A DNA stretch of 64,000 nucleotides from Pseudomonadota bacterium. Lineage in GTDB: Bacteria > Pseudomonadota > Alphaproteobacteria > Puniceispirillales > Puniceispirillaceae. The notes below the pieces were generated by a model. It ran no database searches. It was not told where the DNA came from and saw only the letters and a list, made by a program, of their open reading frames with translations. Positions 26,547 through 36,451 of this stretch are shown here, piece after piece (position 1 is the first letter of the stretch; each line of letters begins with the position of its first letter). The DNA lies in assembly GCA_027620495.1 (NCBI GenBank), contig JAQCEA010000001.1, positions 62,001 through 126,000 on the forward strand, given 5' to 3'. The translations under genes and the position numbers were made by a program.

Positions 26547-28094
26547 TTAATAGTCTGAATCTGGCAACTCTTCCATCCGCCGCGCAACAAAGGCTCGCAA
26601 GGCTTCGTCAATAGCCGGGTCAATTTCAGGCGCAACATAACGCTCTAACATATCGGCAAATTTCTTGCGCGCGCGATCGGCACTTTCGACACTGCCGTCT
26701 GATGACCATTGTTCATAGGTGGTGTTATCGGCCAGTTCAGAGCGCCAAAACGCATCTTCAAAATTGGCCTGCGTATGGGCTGACCCCAGAAAATGCTGCC
26801 CCGGGCCAGTTTCGCGTAACGCATCCATCGCCTGACCATTATCAGTCAGATCAATACCGTTTACCAGCTTTGGAACCATCGTTAGCTGATCAGCATCAAG
26901 GATCAGTTTTGCATAGTCTGCAACCAATCCGCCTTCCATCCATCCGGCCGCATGCAGAACAAAATTGACCCCACCAAGAACCGTTGGGGACAAGGTTTGG
27001 GTGGACTCATACGCCGCTTGCGCATCCGCTGTTTTTGATCCGGTGAGCGACCCACCTGACCGGAACGGCACACCAAGACGGCGCGCCAGCTTGGCACATC
27101 CATACAGCACTTTTGCTGGTTCAGGCGTGCCAAATGTTGGTGCCCCGGTTTGCATCGACATTGAACTGGCAAAACTGCCAAAAACGACCGGCGCACCGGG
27201 GTTAACCGCTTGGGTAAAGGCAATGCCGCTCATCGCCTCAGCAAGTGTTTGGGCCAAAGTGCCGGCGACCGATACAGGCGACATCGCCCCCGCCAGAATA
27301 AATGGTGAAATGACCACCGCCTGCTTGTTGCGGGCATATACCTTTAGCGCCCCCAGCATGGTATCATCCCACGTCATTGGTGAATTGGCATTGATCAGGC
27401 TGCTGATCACTGTGTTATTTGCCACGAATTCTTCACCAAACAGGATTTTGGACATATCGACCGTGTCTTGTGCGCGGCTTGGCGCGGTCACCGATCCCAT
27501 ATATGGCTTGTCGGAAAGACGCTGGTGCGCATAGATCATTTCAAGATGACGCTTTGTTACCGGCAGGTCTACCGGTTCACAAATCGTACCCCCTGAATGA
27601 TGAAACCCAGGATGCATATAGACAATTTTCACAAAATTGCGAAAATCTTCCATCGTTGCATAGCGGCGTTCATTATTCAGATCGCGCACAAATGGCGGTC
27701 CATAGACCGGCGCAAAGACGGTATTTTTACCGCCAATTTCAACGGTTCTTTCCGGATTGCGCGCATGTTGTGTATAGCTGGCTGGTGCGGTGCTACATAA
27801 TTGGCGCGCCAAACCACGCGGAAAATGCACACGTTCACCCTTCACGTCACACCCCACATCGCGCAAAATTTTCAGCGCTTCTGGGTCGTCACGAAAATCT
27901 ATACCAATTTCTTCTAGAATGACTTCGGCATTGTTTTCAATAATTTCTGCCCCTTCATCACTCAAAATATCAAATGGCTCAAGTTTGCGAATGATAAATG
28001 GGGTGACGGTAGCGGTGCTATTTGAACGCAATTGCCGACGTGCATCACGGCCGCCGCCGCGGCGAGTCCGACGATCTTGTGCGGTTTCACTCAT
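26547..28094 (-). CDS. mttB: MttB-family (non-pyrrolysine) corrinoid methyltransferase
   Basis: Member of the trimethylamine methyltransferase superfamily. Such enzymes move a methyl group from a quaternary or tertiary amine to a Co(I) corrinoid protein. 515 residues. Family-like stretches include FDILSDEGAEIIENNAEVILEEIGIDF, NTVFAPVYGPPFVRDL, GAMSPVSVAGTLAQTLAEAM and GAPVVFGSFASSMSMQTGAPTFGTPE. The reading frame is continuous: no in-frame amber codon, so it is of the pyrrolysine-free type. Characterised relatives of that type act on glycine betaine (MtgB), proline betaine (MtpB), carnitine (MtcB) or gamma-butyrobetaine. It is cotranscribed with the dimethylglycine dehydrogenase-like gene (27-bp gap), which favours glycine betaine; this is inference. 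Cognate corrinoid protein candidate at 55.7-56.4 kb. Confidence 0.9.
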   Translation of the reverse strand: MSETAQDRRTRRGGGRDARRQLRSNSTATVTPFIIRKLEPFDILSDEGAEIIENNAEVILEEIGIDFRDDPEALKILRDVGCDVKGERVHFPRGLARQLCSTAPASYTQHARNPERTVEIGGKNTVFAPVYGPPFVRDLNNERRYATMEDFRNFVKIVYMHPGFHHSGGTICEPVDLPVTKRHLEMIYAHQRLSDKPYMGSVTAPSRAQDTVDMSKILFGEEFVANNTVISSLINANSPMTWDDTMLGALKVYARNKQAVVISPFILAGAMSPVSVAGTLAQTLAEAMSGIAFTQAVNPGAPVVFGSFASSMSMQTGAPTFGTPEPAKVLYGCAKLARRLGVPFRSGGSLTGSKTADAQAAYESTQTLSPTVLGGVNFVLHAAGWMEGGLVADYAKLILDADQLTMVPKLVNGIDLTDNGQAMDALRETGPGQHFLGSAHTQANFEDAFWRSELADNTTYEQWSSDGSVESADRARKKFADMLERYVAPEIDPAIDEALRAFVARRMEELPDSDY

Positions 28095-28121
28095 GATAAT
28101 TTCCTATCTAACAGCTATAGA

Positions 28122-30560
28122 TTAAGCGCGCAAACGCTGGTTATCTGGGTCGTAGGGCGATTCTTCTAAAACCGTTGCCCGCAAGCGTTGATCCAAAACA
28201 TCAATCATCAATTCAGTGCCAACAGCCGCCAAATCTGGTCTGACCATTGCCAGTGCCAGTGATTTATTCAACCGGAACCCATAGCCGCCACCCGTTGCGC
28301 GCCCAATGACCTCACCATCTGGCAACCTAATCGGATTACCGCCAATCGCATCAGCATCGGTCGTGTCATGCACTTCCAATGTTACCATTGTGTTGGCAAA
28401 TCCGCTTTCTTGCCATTGGCTGAGTTTTTGCCGCCCTTTGAACTCACCCTTGTTCAGATGCACAAAGCGGTGAAGTCCGCTTTCGAGGGCGGCATATTCA
28501 ATCGATAATTCAGTGCCAACAAGACGATATGATTTTTCCAGCCGCATGGCATCCATCGCACGAATACCAAAAGGTTTGATCCCAAATTCTGCCCCAGCCG
28601 CCATAATCGCATCGAAAATATGGTTCTGATATTCAATGGGATGATGCAGTTCCCAGCCCAATTCACCGACAAAATTCATCCGAAAGGCCATCGCTGGGGC
28701 AAGGCCGACCTCAATTAATTTACTCGACAACCATGGGAACGCAGCATTGCTCAAATCTGTACGGGTTAATTTTTGCAAAATATCGCGTGATTTTGGCCCA
28801 GCTAGAACCAGCACCCCGACGGCATTTGTCAGATTGTCAAAACGCACCGAGCCATCATCTGGCATATGCTTTTTGATCCAGTCATGATCTAGCCTTTGCC
28901 CCGCACCAGCCGAAACCAGATAGAAACTGTCATTGCTTTCACGTTGAATGGTGAATTCTGAATGCACCCCACCGCGATCGGTCAACGCATGGCAAAGCGC
29001 CACCCGGCCAATTTTTTGCGGCAGCTTATTTGCCACCAGATAATCCAAAAACGCTTCTGCCCCAGGTCCGGAAATCCGTGCCTTGGCAAATGCTGACATA
29101 TCAAGCAAACCTGCATTTTCAGCAACATTGCGAACTTCATTCCCAACATGTTCAAACCAGTTTGAACGGCGGAATGACCAGTGATCTTCCTGTGGCACAC
29201 CTTCTGGTGCAAACCAATTGGCGCGTTCCCAGCCAAATTTCTGACCAAACACCGCGCCCAGATTTTTCAACCTGTCATAGCATGGTGCGGTACGGAGTGG
29301 CCGTGCCGCCGGACGTTCTTCATCCGGGTAATGTGTGGTGAACACATTGGCATAGGCTTCTTCATTTTTCACTTTTAGATAGGATTCAGATGTATAGCTG
29401 CCATAGCGGCGCGGATCGACCCCCAGCATATCAATGGTTGGCTCACCCTCGACAATCCATTCTGCCAATTGCCATCCCGCTCCACCAGCCGCGGTGATGC
29501 CAAAACTATGGCCTTCATTGAGCCAGAAATTAGGCAAATCCCACGCTGGCCCAACAATCGGATTGCCATCCGGCGTATAGGCAATGGCCCCGTTATAGAC
29601 TTTTTTGACACCCACCTCACCAAAGGCCGGGACACGTTCCATGGCAGACAGAATATGCGGTTCAAGACGTTCCAAATCTTCTTGAAACAATTCATATTCT
29701 GAATCGTCACTTGGCCCATCGACATAACAAACTGGCGCGCCCTTTTCATAAGGCCCCAAAATCAAACCTCCAGCTTCTTCACGCATATACCACTGGCCAT
29801 CAGAATCGCGAAGCACGCCCATCTCTGGCGCCCCTTCTGCATGCCGCGCTTTGATGTCCGGGTGCGCTTCGGTAACGATATATTGATGCTCAACCGGGAT
29901 AACCGGAATATTCAACCCAACCATTTTGCCTGTTTTACGTGCAAAATTGCCAGATGCGCTGACAACATGTTCGCAAGTGATCTCACCCTTGTCGGTGGTC
30001 ACTTTCCATTCACCAGCGGCGGTGCGTTCAATCTCCGTTACCGTGGTATTGCGGTATATTTCAGCGCCGCGATCACGCGCACCACGCGCCAACGCCTGTG
30101 TCAAATCGGCTGGCTGTATATAGCCATCACCTGGATGACGAATCCCGCCAATCAGCCCATCAGTGTTACACATTGGCCAATAATGCTTGATCTCATCAGG
30201 TGTCAAAATCTGCACATCGACACCGATCGTGCTGGCAACACCGGCATATTGCCGATATTCATCCATCCGGTCCTTGGTCGAAGCAAGGCGGATATTAGAC
30301 ACATTCCGAAACCCGACATTCATGCCGGTTTCTTCTTGTAACTCTTGGTAAAATTTCACCGAATATTTGTGAATCTGTCCAACGGAATATGACATGTTGA
30401 AAAGTGGCAACAGCCCCGCCGCATGCCATGTTGACCCGGATGTCAGCTCTTTCCGTTCGAAAAGAACAACGTCCTTCCAACCTTTTTTCGCTAAATGGTA
30501 AAGTGTGCTGACACCAACCACACCCCCACCAATAACAACCACGCGCGCATGCGATTTCAT
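28122..30560 (-). CDS. Dimethylglycine dehydrogenase-like FAD/THF enzyme
   Basis: Two-domain flavoenzyme of the DMGDH/sarcosine dehydrogenase family: an FAD-dependent amine dehydrogenase (DAO) half and a folate-binding GcvT half that captures the methylene group. ATG 30560 is chosen (GAGGGTG 8 bases upstream); the frame extends to 30629 with weaker context. 812 residues. VVIGGGVVGVSTLYHL (residues 8-23) binds ADP. SGSTWHAAGL has the His (46) that carries covalent FAD in this family. GHSFGITAAGGAGWQLAEWI closes the DAO half. GELGWELHHPIEY and FGIRAMDAMRLEKSYRL belong to the GcvT half. Likely substrate is dimethylglycine, given mttB downstream and sox genes nearby; sarcosine or another N-methyl amino acid cannot be excluded. 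Confidence 0.9.
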   Translation of the reverse strand: MKSHARVVVIGGGVVGVSTLYHLAKKGWKDVVLFERKELTSGSTWHAAGLLPLFNMSYSVGQIHKYSVKFYQELQEETGMNVGFRNVSNIRLASTKDRMDEYRQYAGVASTIGVDVQILTPDEIKHYWPMCNTDGLIGGIRHPGDGYIQPADLTQALARGARDRGAEIYRNTTVTEIERTAAGEWKVTTDKGEITCEHVVSASGNFARKTGKMVGLNIPVIPVEHQYIVTEAHPDIKARHAEGAPEMGVLRDSDGQWYMREEAGGLILGPYEKGAPVCYVDGPSDDSEYELFQEDLERLEPHILSAMERVPAFGEVGVKKVYNGAIAYTPDGNPIVGPAWDLPNFWLNEGHSFGITAAGGAGWQLAEWIVEGEPTIDMLGVDPRRYGSYTSESYLKVKNEEAYANVFTTHYPDEERPAARPLRTAPCYDRLKNLGAVFGQKFGWERANWFAPEGVPQEDHWSFRRSNWFEHVGNEVRNVAENAGLLDMSAFAKARISGPGAEAFLDYLVANKLPQKIGRVALCHALTDRGGVHSEFTIQRESNDSFYLVSAGAGQRLDHDWIKKHMPDDGSVRFDNLTNAVGVLVLAGPKSRDILQKLTRTDLSNAAFPWLSSKLIEVGLAPAMAFRMNFVGELGWELHHPIEYQNHIFDAIMAAGAEFGIKPFGIRAMDAMRLEKSYRLVGTELSIEYAALESGLHRFVHLNKGEFKGRQKLSQWQESGFANTMVTLEVHDTTDADAIGGNPIRLPDGEVIGRATGGGYGFRLNKSLALAMVRPDLAAVGTELMIDVLDQRLRATVLEESPYDPDNQRLRA

Positions 30561-30742
30561 TGAAACACCCTCATGTGAAACATTATGGCAATTGGCCATT
30601 TTTCCAGACCGGGTTTGAATTTTACGCAATCTTCGGCATAAAAGCGTCTAGCAAACGACCGTATTTTGACAGATTTGGGCGATCACCCCGGTCAAATACC
30701 GTCAAACAAGTCGCATGTTTCCGCTTTGCTTTGGCGGTTGAC

Positions 30743-31330
30743 CTAGGGGTTTAGCCGCAAAATATGCCAGCCATCTGCCCTGCGGGTGAACCGGAACCGG
30801 TCATGCAATCGATGTTCGCCATCCGCCCAAAATTCAATTTCATCAGGCACCAGACAAAACCCGCCCCAATGTGGCGGCCGTTGCACCGAATCTGGAAATT
30901 TTTTGTCAAATTCATCAACTTTGGCCATTAACGCCGCACGGCTTGAAAGCGGGCGTGATTGGTCAGAAGCCCACGCGCCAATCTGGCTGCCGCGGCCACG
31001 TGAATCAAAATAGGCATCTGATTGCGCGGCGGTCGCCTTGCGCACCTGTCCAGTTGCCCGAATTTGTTTGCGCAGGCTTTTCCAATGCATACAAAATGCG
31101 GCCTTGCCAGTTGCCAGCAATTCTCCAGCCTTGCGGCTTTCATAATTCGTGAAAAATAAAAACCCATCTTCCGACCATTGCCGCAATAGCACCATGCGAA
31201 CCGAAGGCATGCCATCCGCATTCACCGAAGCCAACGCGATGGCATCAGGATCGTTGATTTCCGCCGCCACGGCCTCGTCAAACCAGCTTTGAAACAAATT
31301 AAAAGGGTTGGTACCAGCCGCTATTTCCAT
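30743..31330 (-). CDS. pdxH: Pyridoxamine 5'-phosphate oxidase
   Basis: FMN-dependent enzyme that oxidises pyridoxine/pyridoxamine 5'-phosphate to pyridoxal 5'-phosphate, the last step of vitamin B6 synthesis. 195 residues. FMN-binding region SVRMVLLRQW and FFTNYESRKAGEL; FCMHWKSLRKQIRATGQV; SDAYFDSRGRGSQIGAWASDQS; and the C-terminal HDRFRFTRRADGWHILRLNP, all canonical. It is on the same strand as the dimethylglycine dehydrogenase-like gene but 182 bp upstream of it, so separate transcription is likely. Its upstream region holds a tandem 22-bp repeat. Confidence 0.96.
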   Translation of the reverse strand: MEIAAGTNPFNLFQSWFDEAVAAEINDPDAIALASVNADGMPSVRMVLLRQWSEDGFLFFTNYESRKAGELLATGKAAFCMHWKSLRKQIRATGQVRKATAAQSDAYFDSRGRGSQIGAWASDQSRPLSSRAALMAKVDEFDKKFPDSVQRPPHWGGFCLVPDEIEFWADGEHRLHDRFRFTRRADGWHILRLNP

Positions 31331-31667
31331 ATGTAGATATCCTTATTTGGGGGTGGCGCCCATCTCTATTTGGGGGTGGCGCCCATCTTTGGTGATAGAA
31401 CAAGGCCCATATGCGCCACATATCGTTCGATTATTCAAGATATGGGAAGTATAAAACGCATCTGCAACAAAAGGCAGGATAATTTTTCAACACGGTCAGC
31501 CAAGCGATCCGGTCCCAAAAATTGGCACAGCATCGCATCACATAAAGTGTAGCTATTGGATTTTTCGACTATCAGGTGTATGTTTAGCCGGTTGAAAACA
31601 GCACAGCATGGCGGCTGTGCTGATGATGGCACTAAAACAAAAATCCAGTGGCAAGGGCAGTAGATCA
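31331..31667. promoter_or_regulatory. Divergent intergenic region pdxH / fabI
   Basis: 337 bp between the divergent genes pdxH and fabI. Left end: the 22-bp direct repeats next to pdxH. The rest (31389-31667) is mixed AT-rich sequence without a clear gene. An in-frame ATG at 31608 could extend fabI by 20 residues but lacks family similarity. No specific regulator site was recognised. Confidence 0.5.
31344..31388. repeat. Tandem 22-bp direct repeat upstream of pdxH
   Basis: Two identical 22-bp copies at 31344-31365 and 31367-31388 (period 23 bp), each TATTTGGGGGTGGCGCCCATCT with an internal GGCGCC palindrome. They begin 14 bp upstream of the pdxH start codon, so they lie in its leader or promoter. 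Confidence 0.9.
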
Positions 31668-32498
31668 ATGACGCAAACCGGAACTTCACACGGCGTTATG
31701 CACGGAAAAAAAGGCTTGATTATGGGGGTCGCAAATGACCGCTCAATCGCGTGGGGAATCGCCGCCAAGCTTGCCGAACAGGGCGCCGAATTGGCCTTTA
31801 CCTTTCAAGGTGAAGCGCTGCAAAAACGTGTCACCCCACTTGCCGCTTCGGTTGGCAGTGACCTTGTGATGCCATGTGATGTCACCGATGAAGCCAGCAT
31901 GGATGCGGTGTTTTCAACCTTGGCAGAAAAATGGGGCAAGCTGGATTTTGTGCTGCATGCGATTGCCTATTCAGACAAGGAAGAACTAAAGGGCGGCTAT
32001 GTCGATACCAGTCGGCAGAATTTTCAGCGCACCATGGATATTTCTGTCTATTCCTTCACCGCCGTTGCAAAACGCGCCGCCGCGATGATGAATGATGGCG
32101 GCAGCATGCTGACACTGACATATTATGGCGCAGAGCGTGTCATGCCGCATTATAATGTGATGGGTGTGGCAAAAGCCGCGCTTGAAGCCTCTATCCGCTA
32201 TTTGGCGGTTGACCTTGGCGGGCGGAATATTCGGGTCAATGGCCTGTCGGCTGGCCCAATGAAAACGCTGGCCGCATCCGGCATTGGCGATTTTCGCTAT
32301 ATCTTAAAATGGAACCAATATAATTCACCACTCAAGCGGAATGTGACACTCGACGATGTCGGCGGGGCCGGTATGTATCTTTTGTCTGATTTGTCGTCTG
32401 GTGTGACCGGCGAAACCCACCATGTTGATTGCGGCTATCATGTTGTTGGCATGAAAGCTGTTGATGCCCCCGATATTTCTGTTGTCAAAGATGACTGA
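31668..32498 (+). CDS. fabI: Enoyl-[acyl-carrier-protein] reductase (NADH)
   Basis: SDR-type enoyl-ACP reductase catalysing the last reduction in each fatty acid elongation cycle, cytosolic. Start at ATG 31668; the ORF reaches 31608, but the 20 extra residues are not part of the family. [17 protein letters not shown] is the atypical glycine-rich NADH site; [19 protein letters not shown] and the catalytic [22 protein letters not shown] (Tyr-x6-Lys) are canonical Fab[15 protein letters not shown] forms the substrate loop. 276 residues. Its last 8 bp overlap the aroC start, so the two genes are translationally coupled. Confidence 0.96.
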   Translation: MTQTGTSHGVMHGKKGLIMGVANDRSIAWGIAAKLAEQGAELAFTFQGEALQKRVTPLAASVGSDLVMPCDVTDEASMDAVFSTLAEKWGKLDFVLHAIAYSDKEELKGGYVDTSRQNFQRTMDISVYSFTAVAKRAAAMMNDGGSMLTLTYYGAERVMPHYNVMGVAKAALEASIRYLAVDLGGRNIRVNGLSAGPMKTLAASGIGDFRYILKWNQYNSPLKRNVTLDDVGGAGMYLLSDLSSGVTGETHHVDCGYHVVGMKAVDAPDISVVKDD

Positions 32499-33600
32499 TA
32501 ATAGTTTTGGCAAGCTGTTCAGCTTTACCAGCTTTGGCGAAAGCCACGGCACCGCAATTGGCTGTGTGGTCGATGGCGTGCCGCCGAACCTGCCGCTGAA
32601 CGAGGGCTTGATCCAGCCTTATCTTGACCGCCGCCGCCCGGGGACAAGCAAATTTGTCACCCAGCGACAAGAAGATGATGAAGTTGAAATTTTATCAGGT
32701 GTGTTTGAAGGCAAAACCACTGGTACCCCTATCGGCCTATTGATCCGTAACAAAGATCAACGATCAAAAGATTATGGTGAAATCGCCAAACAATTCAGGC
32801 CCGGCCACGCCGATTACACCTATCAGGCAAAATATGGCATCCGTGACCATCGCGGGGGTGGCCGGTCATCAGCACGCGAAACGGCTGTCCGTGTGGCCGC
32901 TGGTGCGATTGCTGATCTTGTTCTGAAACAAGCTTTGGGGGCAGATTACCGGGTGCGCGGTATGGTGACACAAATCGGCCCGCATGCCATCAATCGTGAA
33001 AATATCGATTGGAATGAATGTGCCAAAAATCCGTTTTTTTGCGCTGATGCGGATGCTGCCAATAAATGGGCAGACTATCTTGATCATGTGCGCAAATCTG
33101 GATCTTCGGCTGGGGCTATTTTGGAAATTGTCGCCGATGGTATCCCCGCTGGCCTTGGACAGCCGATTTACGGAAAGCTGGACAGTGAACTTGCCAGTGC
33201 CATGATGAGCATAAACGCCGCCAAAGGTGTTGAAATCGGTGGCGGCTTTGCGCTTTCAGCGATAAAAGGGCATCTTGCCGGTGACCAGATGCGGGCCGGC
33301 AACAGCCCTGATCAGCCACAATTTATCGGCAACCAATCGGGCGGCATTCTAGGCGGCATTTCATCTGGCCAGCAAATTGTGGTGCGCGTGGCAATCAAAC
33401 CAACATCATCTATCCTCACACCGCGCCAGTCGATTGACCTTGACGGGAAAAATGTCGATGTCGTGACAAAAGGTCGGCATGACCCATGCGTTGGCATTCG
33501 CGGGGTGCCAGTGGCCGAGGCCATGATGGCATTGGTGCTTGTCGATATGCTGATGCGGCATCATGCACAAACCGGCATCTTGAATGCGCCGCGCCGCTAG
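32491..33600 (+). CDS. aroC: Chorismate synthase
   Basis: Converts EPSP to chorismate, the end of the shikimate pathway to aromatic amino acids and folate; uses reduced FMN as catalyst. Start at ATG 32491 ([20 protein letters not shown]), which overlaps the end of fabI. Signatures: [61 protein letters not shown] and [18 protein letters not shown]. 369 residues, normal. It converges on tlyA with adjacent stop codons and no spacer. Confidence 0.97.
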   Translation: MTDNSFGKLFSFTSFGESHGTAIGCVVDGVPPNLPLNEGLIQPYLDRRRPGTSKFVTQRQEDDEVEILSGVFEGKTTGTPIGLLIRNKDQRSKDYGEIAKQFRPGHADYTYQAKYGIRDHRGGGRSSARETAVRVAAGAIADLVLKQALGADYRVRGMVTQIGPHAINRENIDWNECAKNPFFCADADAANKWADYLDHVRKSGSSAGAILEIVADGIPAGLGQPIYGKLDSELASAMMSINAAKGVEIGGGFALSAIKGHLAGDQMRAGNSPDQPQFIGNQSGGILGGISSGQQIVVRVAIKPTSSILTPRQSIDLDGKNVDVVTKGRHDPCVGIRGVPVAEAMMALVLVDMLMRHHAQTGILNAPRR

Positions 33601-34377
33601 CTAGTCAGGCTTTTTTGCCAACAGTAAAAATTCAACATTGCCATCAGGCCCGGTAATTGGTGATGGCATTGTTTGCAAGACATGCCAGTGCATATCTGTC
33701 TCCAGCCAATGCACAACGCCGGTCACAACCTGCTGATGCAACGCCGGGTCACGCACAATCCCCCCCTTGCCAACAAGGCCTTTGCCTACTTCGAATTGTG
33801 GCTTGACCAGCGCCACCAATCTGGCCCCGGCTTTTGCCAGCCCAAGCGCGGCTGGCAACAGCTTTTGCAACGAAATAAAAGACGCATCACAGACAATGAT
33901 ATCTGGCAGATAGGGCAAGATTGACGCGGTAAGATATCGGGCTTTGGTGTCGTCTAAAACAGTCACCCGGTCATCTGCCGCCAGCCGTTGATGCAATTGC
34001 CCATGCCCCACATCAACAGCGACAACATGATCCGCACCATGTGCCAGCAAAACATCGGTAAACCCGCCAGTGCTGGCACCGATATCAAGTGCCTTGCACC
34101 CGCTAACATCAAGTTCGTTAAAGCCGGTTATGGCACCCGCTAGTTTCAGCCCTGCCCGGCTCACCCATGGATTGCCACCCAGTTTAATCTCAATCACAGA
34201 TGTACCGGCACAAGCCTTGGCTGGCTTTTGCACCAGTTGACCATCGACCGTAACAGCACCGCTGATGATTAGGTCCCGCGCCCGGTCTCTTGATGCCGCC
34301 AGACCGCGCCCAACAAGCAGAATATCAAGGCGCTGGCGGGTGCCGTCAACTGGCATATCATCAATGGTCTTGGCCAT
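33601..34377 (-). CDS. tlyA: TlyA family rRNA 2'-O-methyltransferase
   Basis: SAM-dependent methyltransferase of the TlyA/FtsJ-like family; studied members 2'-O-methylate cytidines in 16S and/or 23S rRNA. 258 residues: N-terminal S4 RNA-binding domain (RLDILLVGRGLAASRDRARDLIISGAV) and an FtsJ-like Rossmann domain from about residue 80 (ALDIGASTGGFTDVLLAHGA, the SAM site; KPQFEVGKGLVGKGGIVRD). Last gene of the xseB-ispA-dxs-tlyA group, 11 bp after dxs, an arrangement common in proteobacteria. The 'haemolysin' name sometimes used is historic. Confidence 0.94.
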   Translation of the reverse strand: MAKTIDDMPVDGTRQRLDILLVGRGLAASRDRARDLIISGAVTVDGQLVQKPAKACAGTSVIEIKLGGNPWVSRAGLKLAGAITGFNELDVSGCKALDIGASTGGFTDVLLAHGADHVVAVDVGHGQLHQRLAADDRVTVLDDTKARYLTASILPYLPDIIVCDASFISLQKLLPAALGLAKAGARLVALVKPQFEVGKGLVGKGGIVRDPALHQQVVTGVVHWLETDMHWHVLQTMPSPITGPDGNVEFLLLAKKPD

Positions 34378-34388
34378 GCAGATGGGCG

Positions 34389-36332
34389 TTATTGAGGTTT
34401 GGATGTACCAGTCTTTACTGGCAGAGGCGATACCAGATCAGCCGATGACGAAACATCGGTCAGTGACTGCAAGCTAGCCAGAATCCCGGCCGCATCTAGC
34501 CCAGCACTGGCCAATTGGCCGTCCTGACTATCATGATCAATAAAGACATCTGGCAAGGTCAAGCTACGGACCCGGCACCCGTGATCCAAATATCCATGAT
34601 TGGCAAGGTAATTTATCGTATGCGCGGCAAACCCGCCCGGGCTGCCCTCTTCAACAATCAGAATATGTTTATGGCTGGTCGCTAGCGCGGCCAAAAGATC
34701 ACCGTCAAGCGGCTTGGCAAATCGGGCATCTGCCACCGTTATATTGATCCCGCCAGCCGCCATTTTTTCCGCCGCCTCAAGACAAGCGGCAAGGCGTGTC
34801 CCAATAGACAAAATGGCAATATCATCCCCTGTTTGTATTACCCGGCCTTTGCCAATTGGCAGAATTTCGCCCTGTTCCGGCAGTGTTACACCGACACCAT
34901 TGCCGCGCGGGTACCGTAGCGCAATCGGCCCACTATCATAGGCCGCGGCTGTTGCCACCATATGCGTCAATTCTGCTTCATCAGACGGACACATAACCAC
35001 CATATTTGGCAAACAGGATAAAAACGCAATATCGTAAACCCCAGCATGCGTGGCACCATCCGCGCCCACAACACCGGCCCGGTCAATGGCAAAGCGCACC
35101 GGCAGATTTTGCACGGCAACATCATGCACAAGCTGGTCATAGCCGCGTTGCAGGAATGTGGAATAAAGCGCGCAAAATGGCTTTAACCCCTCGCACGCCA
35201 GTCCGGCAGCAAACGTGACAGCATGTTGTTCAGCGATTCCCACATCAAAAACCCGATTTGGAAATTGCGCTTTTACCTTATCCAGCCCGGTGCCAGATGG
35301 CATCGCCGCGGTAATGGCGACAATTTTATCATCGTTGGCCGCTGCAGTGATCAAACTATCGGCAAATACCGCCGTGTAGCTTGGTATATTACCAGTTGAT
35401 TTTTGCTGTGTGCCAGTGACCACGTCAAATTTTGGCACCGCATGATATTTTTCGGCTGATGGGCCAGCAAATGGATGACCATGGCCCTTTTCGGTGACAA
35501 CATGCACCAATACCGGTCCATTTTGCGGGGTATCACGCAAATTTTTCAACACTGGCAAAAGATGCGACATATCATGCCCATCAATTGGGCCAATATGGGT
35601 AAAGCCAAGTTGACTGAATACAGAATTCGCACCGATCAGATCACGTGCGACGTCTCTGGCACGCCGGGCTGTACGCTCTATTTCGGCGGGGAATCGGCTG
35701 GCGACTTCGCGCACCAGATCCCGAATCGAATGATAAGGTGCAGAAGTAATGAGCCGCGATAAATAGGTGCTCATCGCCCCAACTGGCTGTGAAATCGACA
35801 TATCATTGTCGTTTAATATGACAATCAAGCGACTGTCTGATGCGCCTGCATTATTCATCGCCTCATAGGCCATGCCAGCGCTCATCGATCCATCGCCAAT
35901 GACCGCGATCACATTGCGTTTCGTGCCATTCATTGCACTGCCAACGGCCATGCCCAAACCGGCTGAAATAGAGGTTGATGAATGGCCTGCACCAAATGGA
36001 TCAAATTCGGATTCGGCCCGTTTGGTAAAGCCTGATAACCCACCTTTTTGCCGCAAACTGGTTATGCGGTCTCGGCGGCCAGTCAAAATTTTATGTGGAT
36101 AGGCCTGATGGCCCACATCCCATATCAGCCGATCATGCGGCGTTGCAAATACGTAATGTAACGCCACTGTCAATTCTACAACACCAAGCCCAGCGCCAAG
36201 ATGGCCGCCGGTTTTTGATACCGCAGAAATCGTTTCCGCGCGCAATTCATCAGCCAAACGCTGTAGGTCGGCTTCTGGCAGACGGCGCAAATCATCTATC
36301 GCGGTGATCCGATCAAGTAACGGTGTACGCAT
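34389..36332 (-). CDS. dxs: 1-deoxy-D-xylulose-5-phosphate synthase
   Basis: Thiamine-diphosphate enzyme that condenses pyruvate and glyceraldehyde 3-phosphate, the first step of the MEP isoprenoid pathway. 647 residues. Motifs: [38 protein letters not shown], the TPP site [21 protein letters not shown], the pyrimidine-domain Glu in [15 protein letters not shown], and [15 protein letters not shown]. Upstream ispA uses the products of the pathway. tlyA follows after 11 bp. Confidence 0.97.
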   Translation of the reverse strand: MRTPLLDRITAIDDLRRLPEADLQRLADELRAETISAVSKTGGHLGAGLGVVELTVALHYVFATPHDRLIWDVGHQAYPHKILTGRRDRITSLRQKGGLSGFTKRAESEFDPFGAGHSSTSISAGLGMAVGSAMNGTKRNVIAVIGDGSMSAGMAYEAMNNAGASDSRLIVILNDNDMSISQPVGAMSTYLSRLITSAPYHSIRDLVREVASRFPAEIERTARRARDVARDLIGANSVFSQLGFTHIGPIDGHDMSHLLPVLKNLRDTPQNGPVLVHVVTEKGHGHPFAGPSAEKYHAVPKFDVVTGTQQKSTGNIPSYTAVFADSLITAAANDDKIVAITAAMPSGTGLDKVKAQFPNRVFDVGIAEQHAVTFAAGLACEGLKPFCALYSTFLQRGYDQLVHDVAVQNLPVRFAIDRAGVVGADGATHAGVYDIAFLSCLPNMVVMCPSDEAELTHMVATAAAYDSGPIALRYPRGNGVGVTLPEQGEILPIGKGRVIQTGDDIAILSIGTRLAACLEAAEKMAAGGINITVADARFAKPLDGDLLAALATSHKHILIVEEGSPGGFAAHTINYLANHGYLDHGCRVRSLTLPDVFIDHDSQDGQLASAGLDAAGILASLQSLTDVSSSADLVSPLPVKTGTSKPQ

Positions 36333-36451
36333 AAAACAATCGTCCTGTGTTTAACACGGCCACAAAGACCAGATACGGCATTGCCGACCTGCATCCCCCG
36401 TTCTTTTGACCATTCATCAGCTTTTTATGAACTGACACTTTTATTAGTTTA

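Noticed and set aside
26547-28094. Pyrrolysine-containing trimethylamine methyltransferase
   Set aside because: The frame has no in-frame amber codon over 515 codons, and no Pyl biosynthesis gene is present in the window; it is of the pyrrolysine-free type.
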